A stretch of DNA of 64,000 bases from contig CAYSZV010000001.1 of assembly GCA_964435595.1 (NCBI GenBank), positions 1 to 64,000 of the forward strand, in the 5' to 3' direction. The position numbers were made by a program, and so were the translations under genes. This DNA is from Izemoplasma sp964435595. GTDB taxonomy: Bacteria > Bacillota_I > Bacilli_A > Izemoplasmatales > Izemoplasmataceae. The notes beneath the pieces are model-generated. The model worked only from the letters and a program-made list of their open reading frames with translations. It was not told the DNA's origin and did no database searches. Below are positions 26,729-34,892 of this stretch, in pieces (within the stretch, counting starts at the first letter, position 1; each line of letters starts with the position of its first letter).

Positions 26729-27326
26729 AAAATTGTATTAATGTAACAAGATATTGTAATGCACCAATCATCATTCCTAAAAATAATCCGATGATTTCAA
26801 TATGTCTCAGTTCTTTACTCATGAGACCAAATATGATCTTTTCAAACTCAATGAAATCGAGCTCATCAATCCGCTTTTTAACAAGACCATGAATATCAAT
26901 TCCTGTTGATGCTTGGTCTTTTATTTTATTTAAGATGTCTTCAAACAGTCCTTCTGATTCCTTGTTAATAAATCCTTCTATTAACTGTTCTACGTTCCCA
27001 ACAAACATTTTTGCCATTGGTGGAATTGCTGCTGAAATTTTTGAAATAAGAATGGTTTTGATCTCATTCTTTAAGTCATCTAGATCCAAGCCATCAATGA
27101 TTTGATTCATTATTTGATCTTTATTTAGCAATTCCTTTTCGATTGTATCAGCAAGGCTTTCTGCCATTTTGTCTTTTCTCTTAGGAAACACACCTTGTAG
27201 TGTGAAAGGTCCTATCTTAATCGGATTAACTGGTCTGAAAAGCATCTTGATTGCAACTTTATTCGTCACATACCCGATAATACCACCGATTACTACTAAC
27301 ATTGCTAATCTAATTATATTGTCCAT
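26727..27326 (-). CDS. DUF445 membrane-anchored protein
   Basis: 199 residues. The N-terminal segment IGGIIGYVTNKVAIKMLFRP followed by FTLQGVFPKRKDKMAESLAD is the DUF445/YheB signature. A long helical middle (about 60-165) precedes a C-terminal membrane segment (IIGLFLGMMIGALQYLV). Function is unknown. It is the last gene of a six-gene minus-strand operon (30765 to 26727). Confidence 0.85.
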   Translation of the reverse strand: MDNIIRLAMLVVIGGIIGYVTNKVAIKMLFRPVNPIKIGPFTLQGVFPKRKDKMAESLADTIEKELLNKDQIMNQIIDGLDLDDLKNEIKTILISKISAAIPPMAKMFVGNVEQLIEGFINKESEGLFEDILNKIKDQASTGIDIHGLVKKRIDELDFIEFEKIIFGLMSKELRHIEIIGLFLGMMIGALQYLVTLIQF

Positions 27327-27337
27327 ATTATCACCAT

Positions 27338-27715
27338 CTAAAATTGTTTTATGTCCTTCTCATTTAAAAATTGTTGAATTTCAAATTTATGTCCTTCCAA
27401 ATCATCAAAGAAAAACGATTTTAACGGAATCTCTTTGAAATGTTTTATCTCTGTCAGTTTGTATACTTCTAATTGATGTACTCTTTTGTAGTGCTCTTCA
27501 ACATTATTTGTTGTGAAAGAGAAGAGTGTCGAACCAGGCACATCACCTGAATCTTTTTCCTGTACAATTCCTATAAAACTTTTCTCATTAACCTGATATA
27601 CTCTAGCAAAGCCTTGGTCCATCACAAGATCAAGTTCTAAGACGTTCTCAAAAAAATCAATTCCGTATGAAAAATCTTTATAATACAAGAATGTAATTCC
27701 AGAAGAATATTTCAT
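27338..27715 (-). CDS. VOC (glyoxalase-like) family protein
   Basis: 125 residues: KYSSGITFLYYKDFSYGIDF, FARVYQVNEKSFIGIVQE and the C-terminal FFFDDLEGHKFEIQQF match the VOC fold. The usual glyoxalase metal ligands are only partly present (Glu in EIQ), so activity cannot be assigned. The start at 27715 comes just after the GGDEF gene's stop, with GGTGA upstream; an alternative ATG lies 12 bases earlier. Confidence 0.78.
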   Translation of the reverse strand: MKYSSGITFLYYKDFSYGIDFFENVLELDLVMDQGFARVYQVNEKSFIGIVQEKDSGDVPGSTLFSFTTNNVEEHYKRVHQLEVYKLTEIKHFKEIPLKSFFFDDLEGHKFEIQQFLNEKDIKQF

Positions 27716-27716
27716 A

Positions 27717-28709
27717 TTATTCACCATCTCTTTTAATTTTTACGTCCATATCCTCTTTACGGCGTTTAAAGTTCTTATTAATTGCTTTGTTTTTGTACAT
27801 CACTTTATCTGCTTCAATCAATAAATCATCATATGTATATTGATTTTCTATTGTTCTGCATGCTTGTCCAAACGAATATCTTAATTTTGAAAATATCGGA
27901 TCTTTCGAATGTTTTATTGAATCCTTTAGTTGTCCATTGAGTCTCATCAATTCTTCTATGTCTTTACCAGGCACTAATACTACAAATTCATCTCCACCAT
28001 ATCGAGCAAATAACGATCGATCACCAAAGACNNNNNNNNNNNNNNNNNNNNNNNNNNNNNNNNNNNNNNNNNNNNNNNNNNNNNNNNNNNNNNNNNNNNN
28101 NNNNNNNNNNNNNNNNNNNNNNNNNNNNNNNGCTTGAACAATTGATGCAATCAATGGTAAGAACACAAAAATCATCACTGTTATAAACACTGCTTTTTTT
28201 GTTTTTGTACGTTCTTTAATTGAAATAAATATTGAGTATAGTACGAGTGTATATGCCATCACAAAGTTGATTGTTATAAAGGGTAATCGCTCAAATAAAT
28301 TGGTGTCACTTGGCACTTTGAACACAAATGGAAAAAATATATTAATTGTTGCGATTATAAAAGATATTACTATCGGAAACTGAAACCAATATAATTTTCG
28401 TACTGTACTTATATTTCCATAAATTTTGAAGTGTAAATACGATACCCAAAATCCTGGGACCATCGTACTGGAAACAAATAATAGATAGTTAAATAGATAA
28501 TTCATTATATGATTAACATTACCAGGTCTCCCATCAAAAGCCCATGAAAGAAATTCGAGAACCAACATCAGCCCTGCACTTATTAATAATGCCCGAAACA
28601 ATCTACTTGAATAACTGTAGATTTCTTTTCTGTAGTAAATCTTAAATATAAGCATTACTAATATAATTAGAGAATAAATACTTAGCTGAAACTGAAACAA
28701 TAAATCCAT
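27717..28709 (-). CDS. Membrane diguanylate cyclase, internal sequence missing
   Basis: The N-terminal half has six or seven membrane segments (QLSIYSLIILVMLIFKIYY onward) and the C-terminal half a GGDEF domain with the intact motif RYGGDEFVVLVPG. Exactly 100 Ns (28032-28131) replace the junction, including the DxDxFK metal motif. 100 is a conventional placeholder: an ordinary GGDEF domain needs about 80 residues before GGDEF, so the real gap is probably larger. It likely makes c-di-GMP, opposing the EAL protein at 8199. It starts 3 bases after the PQ-loop gene, with GGAGGG overlapping. Confidence 0.85.
   Translation of the reverse strand: MDLLFQFQLSIYSLIILVMLIFKIYYRKEIYSYSSRLFRALLISAGLMLVLEFLSWAFDGRPGNVNHIMNYLFNYLLFVSSTMVPGFWVSYLHFKIYGNISTVRKLYWFQFPIVISFIIATINIFFPFVFKVPSDTNLFERLPFITINFVMAYTLVLYSIFISIKERTKTKKAVFITVMIFVFLPLIASIVQXXXXXXXXXXXXXXXXXXXXXXXXXXXXXXXXXXVFGDRSLFARYGGDEFVVLVPGKDIEELMRLNGQLKDSIKHSKDPIFSKLRYSFGQACRTIENQYTYDDLLIEADKVMYKNKAINKNFKRRKEDMDVKIKRDGE
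28032..28131. other. 100-N assembly gap
   Basis: The scaffold gap falls inside the diguanylate cyclase gene. Its true length is unknown. Confidence 0.95.
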
Positions 28710-28712
28710 TGA

Positions 28713-28979
28713 TTAGCCCTCCAGTGCAAGTAGTTTTTTGTTGCGGTAATACAATAATAAATCTGTTAAAACCATTAATAAGTTTAACACATACAAGAAA
28801 ATAACAAAATCCAAATGATATAGTAATTTATGAATAACTCCCATCATATATCCAAAAATAATCACATATAAAAAGAGTACACTTTTTCCTTCAATACTTT
28901 TGCTTGTAATACTTTTATGAATTGATACTGGCCATGCTGCTCCAAAACTGATTAACATAAATATTTCAAATACACTCAT
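28713..28979 (-). CDS. PQ-loop (SemiSWEET-like) small membrane protein
   Basis: 88 residues, three membrane segments. ISFGAAWPVSIHKSITSKS, then GYMMGVIHKLLY and the terminal LLMVLTDLLLYYRNKK, resembles the three-helix PQ-loop half-transporters, which dimerise to move small sugars or other solutes. The substrate is unknown. It overlaps the upstream acetyltransferase gene by 4 bases. Confidence 0.75.
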   Translation of the reverse strand: MSVFEIFMLISFGAAWPVSIHKSITSKSIEGKSVLFLYVIIFGYMMGVIHKLLYHLDFVIFLYVLNLLMVLTDLLLYYRNKKLLALEG

Positions 28980-29611
28980 AAAGTCTCCTTGAAATCTTTG
29001 TGAAACAAATAGATTTCTTGCCTTTCATCAATTGATTTTACACTTTTTACAACTCTATAGCCTAAATGCTTATATAATCCAATGTTTCCTTGATCTGATG
29101 TTTCTAATGTAACACATTGATACTTTAAGTCTTTAAAATAATCTAATGCATTGCTCATTGCTTGTTTCATAAATCCTTTTCCTTTGTATTGAGGAATAAT
29201 TCCAGTGTAATAAAGATGAATACTTTGTTCGAAATCATGGTTCAATTTTTGATACACTTTCATATATGTTTTGTACTTCCTTCTCTCTTTAAACGAGAGA
29301 GATAGCCAAAATCTGATTAGTTGAAACAAAGCACCTGAACCTAAAATAGTAATCAGTCCTAATTTCGCTTTAGAATCATTCATAAATGTAACATACCCTA
29401 CCGGTAATCCATCTTGATATACTACATAAATATATCCATACTTATTTATTACTATCGTCATAAAACGAAACAAATAATAACTTGATTGAATACGTTTTTC
29501 TTCATCTTCAATCAAATATACAAAATTATCATGTTTGAAAAATGCGGTTGCCAACGTTTTTGACATCATAATTTGCTCTTCTTTCGTTAGCCTCTGGAAT
29601 CCATTTTTCAT
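28976..29611 (-). CDS. GNAT N-acetyltransferase
   Basis: 211 residues. The GNAT core is visible: DGLPVGYVTF (strand 4), GIIPQYKGKGFMKQAMSNAL (CoA-binding motif A) and TSDQGNIGLYKHLGYRVV (motif B). The substrate is unknown. Its start codon overlaps the stop of the upstream acyltransferase gene (TAATG), indicating co-translation within the operon. Confidence 0.85.
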   Translation of the reverse strand: MKNGFQRLTKEEQIMMSKTLATAFFKHDNFVYLIEDEEKRIQSSYYLFRFMTIVINKYGYIYVVYQDGLPVGYVTFMNDSKAKLGLITILGSGALFQLIRFWLSLSFKERRKYKTYMKVYQKLNHDFEQSIHLYYTGIIPQYKGKGFMKQAMSNALDYFKDLKYQCVTLETSDQGNIGLYKHLGYRVVKSVKSIDERQEIYLFHKDFKETL

Positions 29612-30765
29612 TAGTATTTTTCTTGAACAACGCGCAAGAATGACATAACATGACTTTCTAATTTCACAATATAACTTGTATCATTATATGTGAAATTAAA
29701 CATTCTTCTAAGTGTTAGGATTGGATTTTTGATTTGATCAAATGGAATGACTTCATTCCTCGCTCCTGTTAGTTCAAATGTCTTATTTTTATATTTAATA
29801 ACAACCTTACCAATTTTCCTTCTTTTTTTATTTTCTACTTTGTAATCTGCATGATATAAGATCGCGTCACTTTCAAATTCAGTATCTAATAATTTGTGTG
29901 ACAATGATTTTTGAAATTGATTCCATTCAACTAAATTATCATATTTGAATCCCTCAATAAATCCATACTTATTCATTGAACCAACTGTATTACAATGAGT
30001 ACATTTGATTTCGTTTTTATGAGATACAATTGTATTTGGTGTTTCACATTCCGGACAGATATATGCGACATTATCAAATCCCTCCGCAAGTCTTTTACCA
30101 GGTCTTTCTATCATGTTTTTTCTTTGATATTCATAATCGTTGTTATACAAGAATTCTTTGATTCTATTTCCAATTTCTTCTACACCCATAGACTGTAGTT
30201 CATCTTTTTTAATTGCAATATTATAATCCAGATGTACTTGACGTTTTTTTCTTCTAGCTGTAGCCCAACGAGGTCTTGTTAAATATCCTCCCTTAAAGGT
30301 ACAAGTCACAACGTCTACTTTTAACTTTTTGATCAATTTATATGTTGATTCTTCAATATAGTTTGTTTCCCCAAAAAACGTAGTATCTCCCTCTGGAAAG
30401 ATCAAAACTGGATATCCTTTTTTGATTGCTTTAAAAATCAATTTGGCGGCTCTAATATCAGAAGATCCTTTGCTTTTAGGAATACTATGTAATAATTTTG
30501 TAAATATGAATTTGGTTGGTTGCTTCGCAAATAAACTTTGAGAGGCAACCGCATATGGTGTAATTTTAAACCTCTTTTGAATATGAATAACATCAAACAA
30601 AAAAGCATGGTTTCCTAGAAGAATATACGGCTCCGTTCTTTTAAAATGAAATCCATCATTAAGTGTGAATGTAGTTTTTGCATCTTTTCTCATCCATACA
30701 AGTACAAAGTACCTTAAAAAATTCAATACTATATCTTGTATTTTTTCACGAAACGTTCTATCCAT
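29611..30765 (-). CDS. PlsC-like acyltransferase with C-terminal zinc ribbon
   Basis: 384 residues. The acyltransferase motifs are GNHAFLFDV (HX4D, block 1), the basic KGSSDIRAAK, and FPEGDTTFFG (block 3). From about residue 230 a four-Cys zinc ribbon, CPECETPN ... CTHCNTVG, is followed by a beta-rich tail. The first half should transfer acyl groups to a glycerol- or lysolipid acceptor; the ribbon tail is unusual. The start at 30765 (MDRTFREK) follows GGAGGTG. It leads the operon that ends at 26727. Confidence 0.85.
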   Translation of the reverse strand: MDRTFREKIQDIVLNFLRYFVLVWMRKDAKTTFTLNDGFHFKRTEPYILLGNHAFLFDVIHIQKRFKITPYAVASQSLFAKQPTKFIFTKLLHSIPKSKGSSDIRAAKLIFKAIKKGYPVLIFPEGDTTFFGETNYIEESTYKLIKKLKVDVVTCTFKGGYLTRPRWATARRKKRQVHLDYNIAIKKDELQSMGVEEIGNRIKEFLYNNDYEYQRKNMIERPGKRLAEGFDNVAYICPECETPNTIVSHKNEIKCTHCNTVGSMNKYGFIEGFKYDNLVEWNQFQKSLSHKLLDTEFESDAILYHADYKVENKKRRKIGKVVIKYKNKTFELTGARNEVIPFDQIKNPILTLRRMFNFTYNDTSYIVKLESHVMSFLRVVQEKY

Positions 30766-30862
30766 TCTTCGCACCTCCAAGTTGTTATTATAATGATACA
30801 TTATAATCATTTGAATATCAAATCACTTTGATATTTTGTGAATTAATTACTATCTCATTGTT

Positions 30863-32035
30863 TTACAGGTGTAACAAATCATTCCTTGTTTTTGTATCCA
30901 TATGTTCACATGCATATCGAAAGATCATTCTATCTAATGTCTTGTAGTGATCCGTCAGAAACGCTATGATTTGTTGGGGATACGTTACGTATGCACATTT
31001 CAAGACCCAACCAACTGCTTTCTTAACATGGTAATCTTCATCATCTTTCAAGTATCCGACCAATTCTAAGACATGTTCAATCGGATATGTACAGGTTATC
31101 TTTTGAGAGGATATCAACATGGAAACCAAAGCTGCTCTTCTTACATCTTTGTTTTTGCTTTTACTCCATTTTTTTAAGACAGAATACAAACTATAATTCG
31201 CATTAAATATTGGACCCAAAACACGATAACAATACTGGTCTACTTGATCCCAGTCATGAATATGATTCAGCAGAAGATTTTCGTAGATACTTAAATACTT
31301 TTCATCCACAACTGAAGTTCTTTTCTTCAAGAGCAATGTTCCCATCGAGAAGTGTGGTCTACTATCACTGATTATCAGAGGATTCACAGCATAAATATAA
31401 TCCACATCATCTTGGGGCATAACACTATATATCCTTGGTAATAATTTATTTAATATTGTACTAGAAATCCGATTGTATTGTTGAAATTCTAAGTCGATTT
31501 TTCTCATTACAATATCATTATAATCAAGAGAACGTTCCAATTGAATATCCAAGGGTTCAATCTCATATAATTCTTTGTTTATTTTTTGCGCCAAAACACA
31601 TCCCATTTTCTTATAAAATGCTTGCGCTTCAACAGCTGGATGACCGCTTATATAAAGCTTTTCAGCTTTTAAGTCTTTTGCAGTTTTTGATGCTAATAAT
31701 AGTAAATTCGTTCCAATCCCTTGTCCTCTATAACGGTTATCTGTATGAATATATACTACATTCATATATCCATCAAATTTTAGTGTATCTAAAACTGCAA
31801 ATCCAACTACATTTTTATTGTCTTTGGCCAGTATGGTAATATTCTTTTCATTTTTCATATACGACTCAATAAAGGATAGTTTTCTAGTGTCCCACTCATC
31901 AACAAAACAATCATCTTTTTCTAATAAAACACCGTTTTCTACATACTTCACTCGAACTGTTTCAGTATACCGACGGAATCCATTGAGGATTCCTGTTTTA
32001 ATATGTTCAGGATGAACAATACTATATCGAATCAC
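30863..32035 (-). CDS. GNAT acetyltransferase fused to an AlkD-like HEAT domain
   Basis: 390 residues. Residues 1-165 are a GNAT domain: YIHTDNRYRGQGIGTNLLLL is motif A and HPAVEAQAFYKKMGCVLAQ motif B. Residues about 180-390 are alpha-helical and AlkD-like: WSKSKNKDVRRAALVSMLIS and DDEDYHVKKAVGWVLKCAY carry the typical W...RRxA...KDxxxxVxKAxGW pattern, with RYACEHM near the end. The pairing suggests acetylation linked to DNA or another alpha-solenoid-bound target; function is inference. It overlaps the Nudix gene by 4 bases. Confidence 0.8.
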   Translation of the reverse strand: MIRYSIVHPEHIKTGILNGFRRYTETVRVKYVENGVLLEKDDCFVDEWDTRKLSFIESYMKNEKNITILAKDNKNVVGFAVLDTLKFDGYMNVVYIHTDNRYRGQGIGTNLLLLASKTAKDLKAEKLYISGHPAVEAQAFYKKMGCVLAQKINKELYEIEPLDIQLERSLDYNDIVMRKIDLEFQQYNRISSTILNKLLPRIYSVMPQDDVDYIYAVNPLIISDSRPHFSMGTLLLKKRTSVVDEKYLSIYENLLLNHIHDWDQVDQYCYRVLGPIFNANYSLYSVLKKWSKSKNKDVRRAALVSMLISSQKITCTYPIEHVLELVGYLKDDEDYHVKKAVGWVLKCAYVTYPQQIIAFLTDHYKTLDRMIFRYACEHMDTKTRNDLLHL

Positions 32036-32568
32036 TTTAATAGTCCTTTATAATATGAAATTGTATATAAGGTCTTTAAATCTGTTATTTCATTAGAAGC
32101 AATCAATTCTTCTGCTTCTTGTAATGATACAACCATTGGCTCAATAAACTCATCCTCATCAGGTGTTAATCTATTGTCAACCAAATCACAATCATAGGCA
32201 ATAAAAAGTTCAATCATTTCATCGCTATAAGCGATACAATTATGAATGTCATGAATGTGTTCAAAATGATTTGAGTTATATCCTGTTTCTTCTTCAATTT
32301 CTCTTTGTACACATGCCAATCCTGTCTCAGCCTTCGAATCCTTTTTTCCAGCAGGAATCTCAATGCTAATTTTGTGAACTGGATAACGATATTGCTTTGT
32401 TAAAACAAGTTTTCCATCTTTTGTAATCGGCAAGACAGCGGCTGCTCCATTGTGCTTGATATAAGTTCTAGTTGCTTCTTTTCCGTCTGGAAGAAGAATA
32501 TCATCTACATACAAATCCATAAAATCATTTTCAAATACCAATTTACTCTTCAGCGTTTTTTCTTTCAT
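32032..32568 (-). CDS. Nudix hydrolase, ADP-ribose pyrophosphatase type
   Basis: 178 residues. The Nudix box is GKKDSKAETGLACVQREIEE followed by ETGY. IPAG before it, TKQYRYPVHKISIEIPAG and EFIEPMVVSLQEAEEL match the NudF group, which cleaves ADP-ribose to AMP and ribose-5-phosphate. AGGGTGAT ribosome site. It is first in a two-gene operon with the GNAT-AlkD fusion. Confidence 0.88.
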   Translation of the reverse strand: MKEKTLKSKLVFENDFMDLYVDDILLPDGKEATRTYIKHNGAAAVLPITKDGKLVLTKQYRYPVHKISIEIPAGKKDSKAETGLACVQREIEEETGYNSNHFEHIHDIHNCIAYSDEMIELFIAYDCDLVDNRLTPDEDEFIEPMVVSLQEAEELIASNEITDLKTLYTISYYKGLLK

Positions 32569-32593
32569 AAAATCACCCTATCTATATTATAAC

Positions 32594-32621
32594 AAAAAAG
32601 CCCTTAAAAAGGGCCTTTTTG
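32594..32621. terminator. Bidirectional terminator
   Basis: AAAAAAGCCC / GGGCCTTTTT stem with a 7-base loop. It terminates the minus-strand gene ending at 32692, which lies upstream of the Nudix gene. Confidence 0.75.
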
Positions 32622-32691
32622 TTTAGAATACTCAAAAAAAATTATCTTTTAAAATCCCAGTATGGGAAGATTAGTAATTGTGAGCTCTTGA

Positions 32692-33117
32692 CTATTGATA
32701 TTTTTTTGTATACTTTACAATCACTTCATCAAGAAGTTTTCCACCCTGAACAATCAAATCATCGCATCCCAAAGTTTCATCACGTTGTGTTTCTAATAAG
32801 GTTTCACAGACTCTCGATCCTAATACCGAGTTGAATCTTGTTTTGTATTCTATCACTGCTTCTTGCAACAATGGACTATTGTGAGAGTTGGAATTGGTAA
32901 AGAGTATTCCCAATACAGCAATTGCTCCAGTTACAACTCCACAGGTTTCTTTTTCATACATTCCTCCGCTAAAGGGTGCCATCATCTTGAAATGGGACTC
33001 CAAAAGTCCTAAATTGAATTTCTCATTCGCAGCGTAAACAATTGTTTCACTGCAGCTTAAATCATGATTTTTTTGATTCCTATATTTTCTAATAAATTGT
33101 TCCACATTTATCACCAT
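32692..33117 (-). CDS. C_GCAxxG_C_C family redox/metal protein
   Basis: 141 residues with the conserved cysteine pattern of this family: DLSCSETIV, KETCGVVTGAI, RVCETLLE and GCDDLIVQGG. Members are small soluble proteins thought to bind metal or take part in redox. The start is uncertain: an ATG at 33117 has little upstream signal, while a GTG four codons later is closely preceded by GGTGAT. It is monocistronic. Confidence 0.83.
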   Translation of the reverse strand: MVINVEQFIRKYRNQKNHDLSCSETIVYAANEKFNLGLLESHFKMMAPFSGGMYEKETCGVVTGAIAVLGILFTNSNSHNSPLLQEAVIEYKTRFNSVLGSRVCETLLETQRDETLGCDDLIVQGGKLLDEVIVKYTKKYQ

Positions 33118-33218
33118 CTAATGAATTATAACATAGCAATGCCTGAAGTAAAAAAAATGTTTTGATAATTACTAGAACGTATATGTTTTCACAGATATCA
33201 CTTTTCTAAACACATTAT

Positions 33219-33247
33219 TTGTTTCATCATCGATTTTCCTTTATAAT
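33219..33247 (+). promoter_or_regulatory. Promoter for the small GNAT/YciI operon
   Basis: TTGTTT (33219-33224), 17-bp spacer, TATAAT (33242-33247), then AAGGAGGA before the start codon. Confidence 0.6.
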
Positions 33248-33274
33248 GTTTATGTAAATGAAGGAGGAAATATT

Positions 33275-33556
33275 ATGAATGATATCAAGAAAGGGACTAA
33301 CAAATTTTATATTGGTGAAAATGAAGAAAGCCGTATTGCGCACATCACTTGGGTAAGTGGTGGGAAAAACATTATTGTTGTGAATCATACATTTGTTGAT
33401 CCGTCATTAAGAGGACAAAATATCGCTGGATCATTGCTTGCAAAAGTAATTGAAATGGCTAGACAAGAAGATTTAAAAATCGTACCTACTTGTTCATATG
33501 TTGTTGCAAAAATGACTAGAAACGATGAATACAAGGATGTATTACTCAATAAATGA
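33275..33556 (+). CDS. Small GNAT-type (YjdJ/COG2388) acetyltransferase
   Basis: 93 residues: FYIGENEESRIAHITWVSGG, NHTFVDPSLRGQNIAGSLL (CoA-binding core) and the C-terminal KIVPTCSYVVAKMTRNDEY are the signatures of the minimal GNAT group. Its substrate is unknown. AGGAGGA ribosome site. Its stop overlaps the start of the YciI gene (ATGA). Confidence 0.85.
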   Translation: MNDIKKGTNKFYIGENEESRIAHITWVSGGKNIIVVNHTFVDPSLRGQNIAGSLLAKVIEMARQEDLKIVPTCSYVVAKMTRNDEYKDVLLNK

Positions 33557-33867
33557 AAGAATTCGTATACACATTAACCTTAATCGACCGTTTATTTGTT
33601 GAAGATAACTGGACACAAAAAGATGAAGCCATTATCACAAGACATTTTAGAAACCTTGTCGATTTAGAGAATAAAGGAATCTTAATTATGGCCGGCAAAA
33701 CAGCTGATTTAGATCCTAACACAAAAGGCTTTGTTTTCTTGCAAGCAGAATCAGAAAAAGAAGCCTTAAAGATTATGAACAATGACCCCGCAATATTGGA
33801 AGGTATTATGACCGGTGTACTACAAGAATATAACGTTGCATTATTTAACAACGAGTATAAAAAATAA
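33553..33867 (+). CDS. YciI-domain protein
   Basis: 104 residues. EFVYTLTLIDRLFVEDNWTQ, ITRHFRNLVDLENKGILIMA and AGKTADLDPNTKGFVFLQAE match the ferredoxin-like YciI fold. The conserved His (TRHF) and Asp are present. The enzymatic role in this family is unclear. It is second in a two-gene operon and is followed by a hairpin at 33866. Confidence 0.83.
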   Translation: MKEFVYTLTLIDRLFVEDNWTQKDEAIITRHFRNLVDLENKGILIMAGKTADLDPNTKGFVFLQAESEKEALKIMNNDPAILEGIMTGVLQEYNVALFNNEYKK

Positions 33868-33893
33868 AAAATCTCTAATTGGAGGTTTTTTTA
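33866..33893 (+). terminator. Terminator after the YciI gene
   Basis: AAATCTC / GGAGGTTT stem with one G-U pair, followed by T7. Confidence 0.7.
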
Positions 33894-33946
33894 ATTTCAT
33901 CTTCTTCGTAAAAAAGTCAATTTTATTGTTTCAATGAAAAAGAAAA

Positions 33947-33967
33947 AACCAATTCTAGTTGAATTGG
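33947..33967 (-). terminator. Terminator overlapping the end of the cupin gene
   Basis: ACCAATTC / GAATTGGT stem with a 5-base loop and a T-run on the minus strand; the stop codon at 33955 lies within it. Confidence 0.72.
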
Positions 33968-34485
33968 TCTTCTTTTCCTAGTCTAATCACTTTGTATTCT
34001 CCTGAATCAACATCTACATCATAAATGCTAAAATTATGATCAACATCAAACTCATTTGTACGATATGCAAAATTCAAAGAAGCACTACCTTGTTCTTTTG
34101 ATTCTACTCTGTGAAATACGTATGGTGGCCAAACAAGCATTGCTGGACCTTTAAATAGAAGTTCACCATTTTTATATATTTCATTATTTGTAACCACAAA
34201 ACTTTCTACTTTCCCATGCTCAACAGAATATAAATCAACATGTCTTTCTCCATGAAGAACTAGAAGATTATCTCCTTGATGTGGATGCATATACCAAGGG
34301 CGTTCTACTCCATTAATACTTCCGGGTGAGACAGCGTTTGATTCGTGGATAACACGATCAACCCCAGCAACATCTTTTAATAACGCTTTAGGCATAATAT
34401 CAAATCTTACACCTTTTGTTTCTCTGAATCGTATCAAATCAACAACTTTATATAGTCCCTTTACTTCCAACAAATTTTCTTTCAC
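33955..34485 (-). CDS. Cupin-domain protein
   Basis: 176 residues, mostly beta. The metal-site-like part WYMHPHQGDNLLVLHGERHV and the second motif WPPYVFHRVES mark a cupin, with His-x-His and a later His. It resembles sugar-nucleotide isomerase- or dioxygenase-like cupins, but no substrate can be assigned. It is flanked by terminators, so monocistronic. Confidence 0.72.
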   Translation of the reverse strand: MKENLLEVKGLYKVVDLIRFRETKGVRFDIMPKALLKDVAGVDRVIHESNAVSPGSINGVERPWYMHPHQGDNLLVLHGERHVDLYSVEHGKVESFVVTNNEIYKNGELLFKGPAMLVWPPYVFHRVESKEQGSASLNFAYRTNEFDVDHNFSIYDVDVDSGEYKVIRLGKEDQFN

Positions 34486-34562
34486 TGTCGTTTCTCCTTC
34501 TATAAGATATACCTATTTTACAAAAAATTGAAAGGGTTTTCAAATGTTTGGCAAAAAAATAT

Positions 34563-34826
34563 TCATTGTTTTCTTCCCAGGTCTAAAATATCTTCTATTT
34601 TTTTCATCACATGATCATATCCCAACCCTTTTTGATGCGTAATTGTACAGTTAGAACAATCTTTGGTTCCATCTTCTAAAAATGTAGGATTGCCCCCACA
34701 TTTATCTTTTAATGTATACAAAGGACAGTAGCAAAATAGACAATTAAACTCTTCTTCTTTTATCCCATTATGACAAGGAAAGAACTCACAGTTTTTATTT
34801 TGTACGAATTTATAATTATGACCCAT
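34563..34826 (-). CDS. Cysteine-rich small-domain zinc-binding protein
   Basis: 87 residues: FVQNKNCEFFPCHNG, FNCLFCYCPLYTLKDKCGG and DCSNCTITHQKG give nine cysteines in the order of the PF04071 family. In some genomes this domain is fused to or near cobalamin genes. The start at 34826 follows GAGGTGAAT. It could be linked to the B12 handling implied by the adenosyltransferase at 13369, though not adjacent. Confidence 0.82.
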   Translation of the reverse strand: MGHNYKFVQNKNCEFFPCHNGIKEEEFNCLFCYCPLYTLKDKCGGNPTFLEDGTKDCSNCTITHQKGLGYDHVMKKIEDILDLGRKQ

Positions 34827-34871
34827 ATATTCACCTCGTTTATACAAATCATTATAATACGGAAAGAAAAA

Positions 34872-34892
34872 ACATCAACAAAAAGTTGATGT
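34872..34892 (-). terminator. Terminator after the PPi-PFK gene
   Basis: ACATCAAC / GTTGATGT stem with a 5-base loop and T-run on the minus strand, at the stop codon of the gene ending at 34892. Confidence 0.8.
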
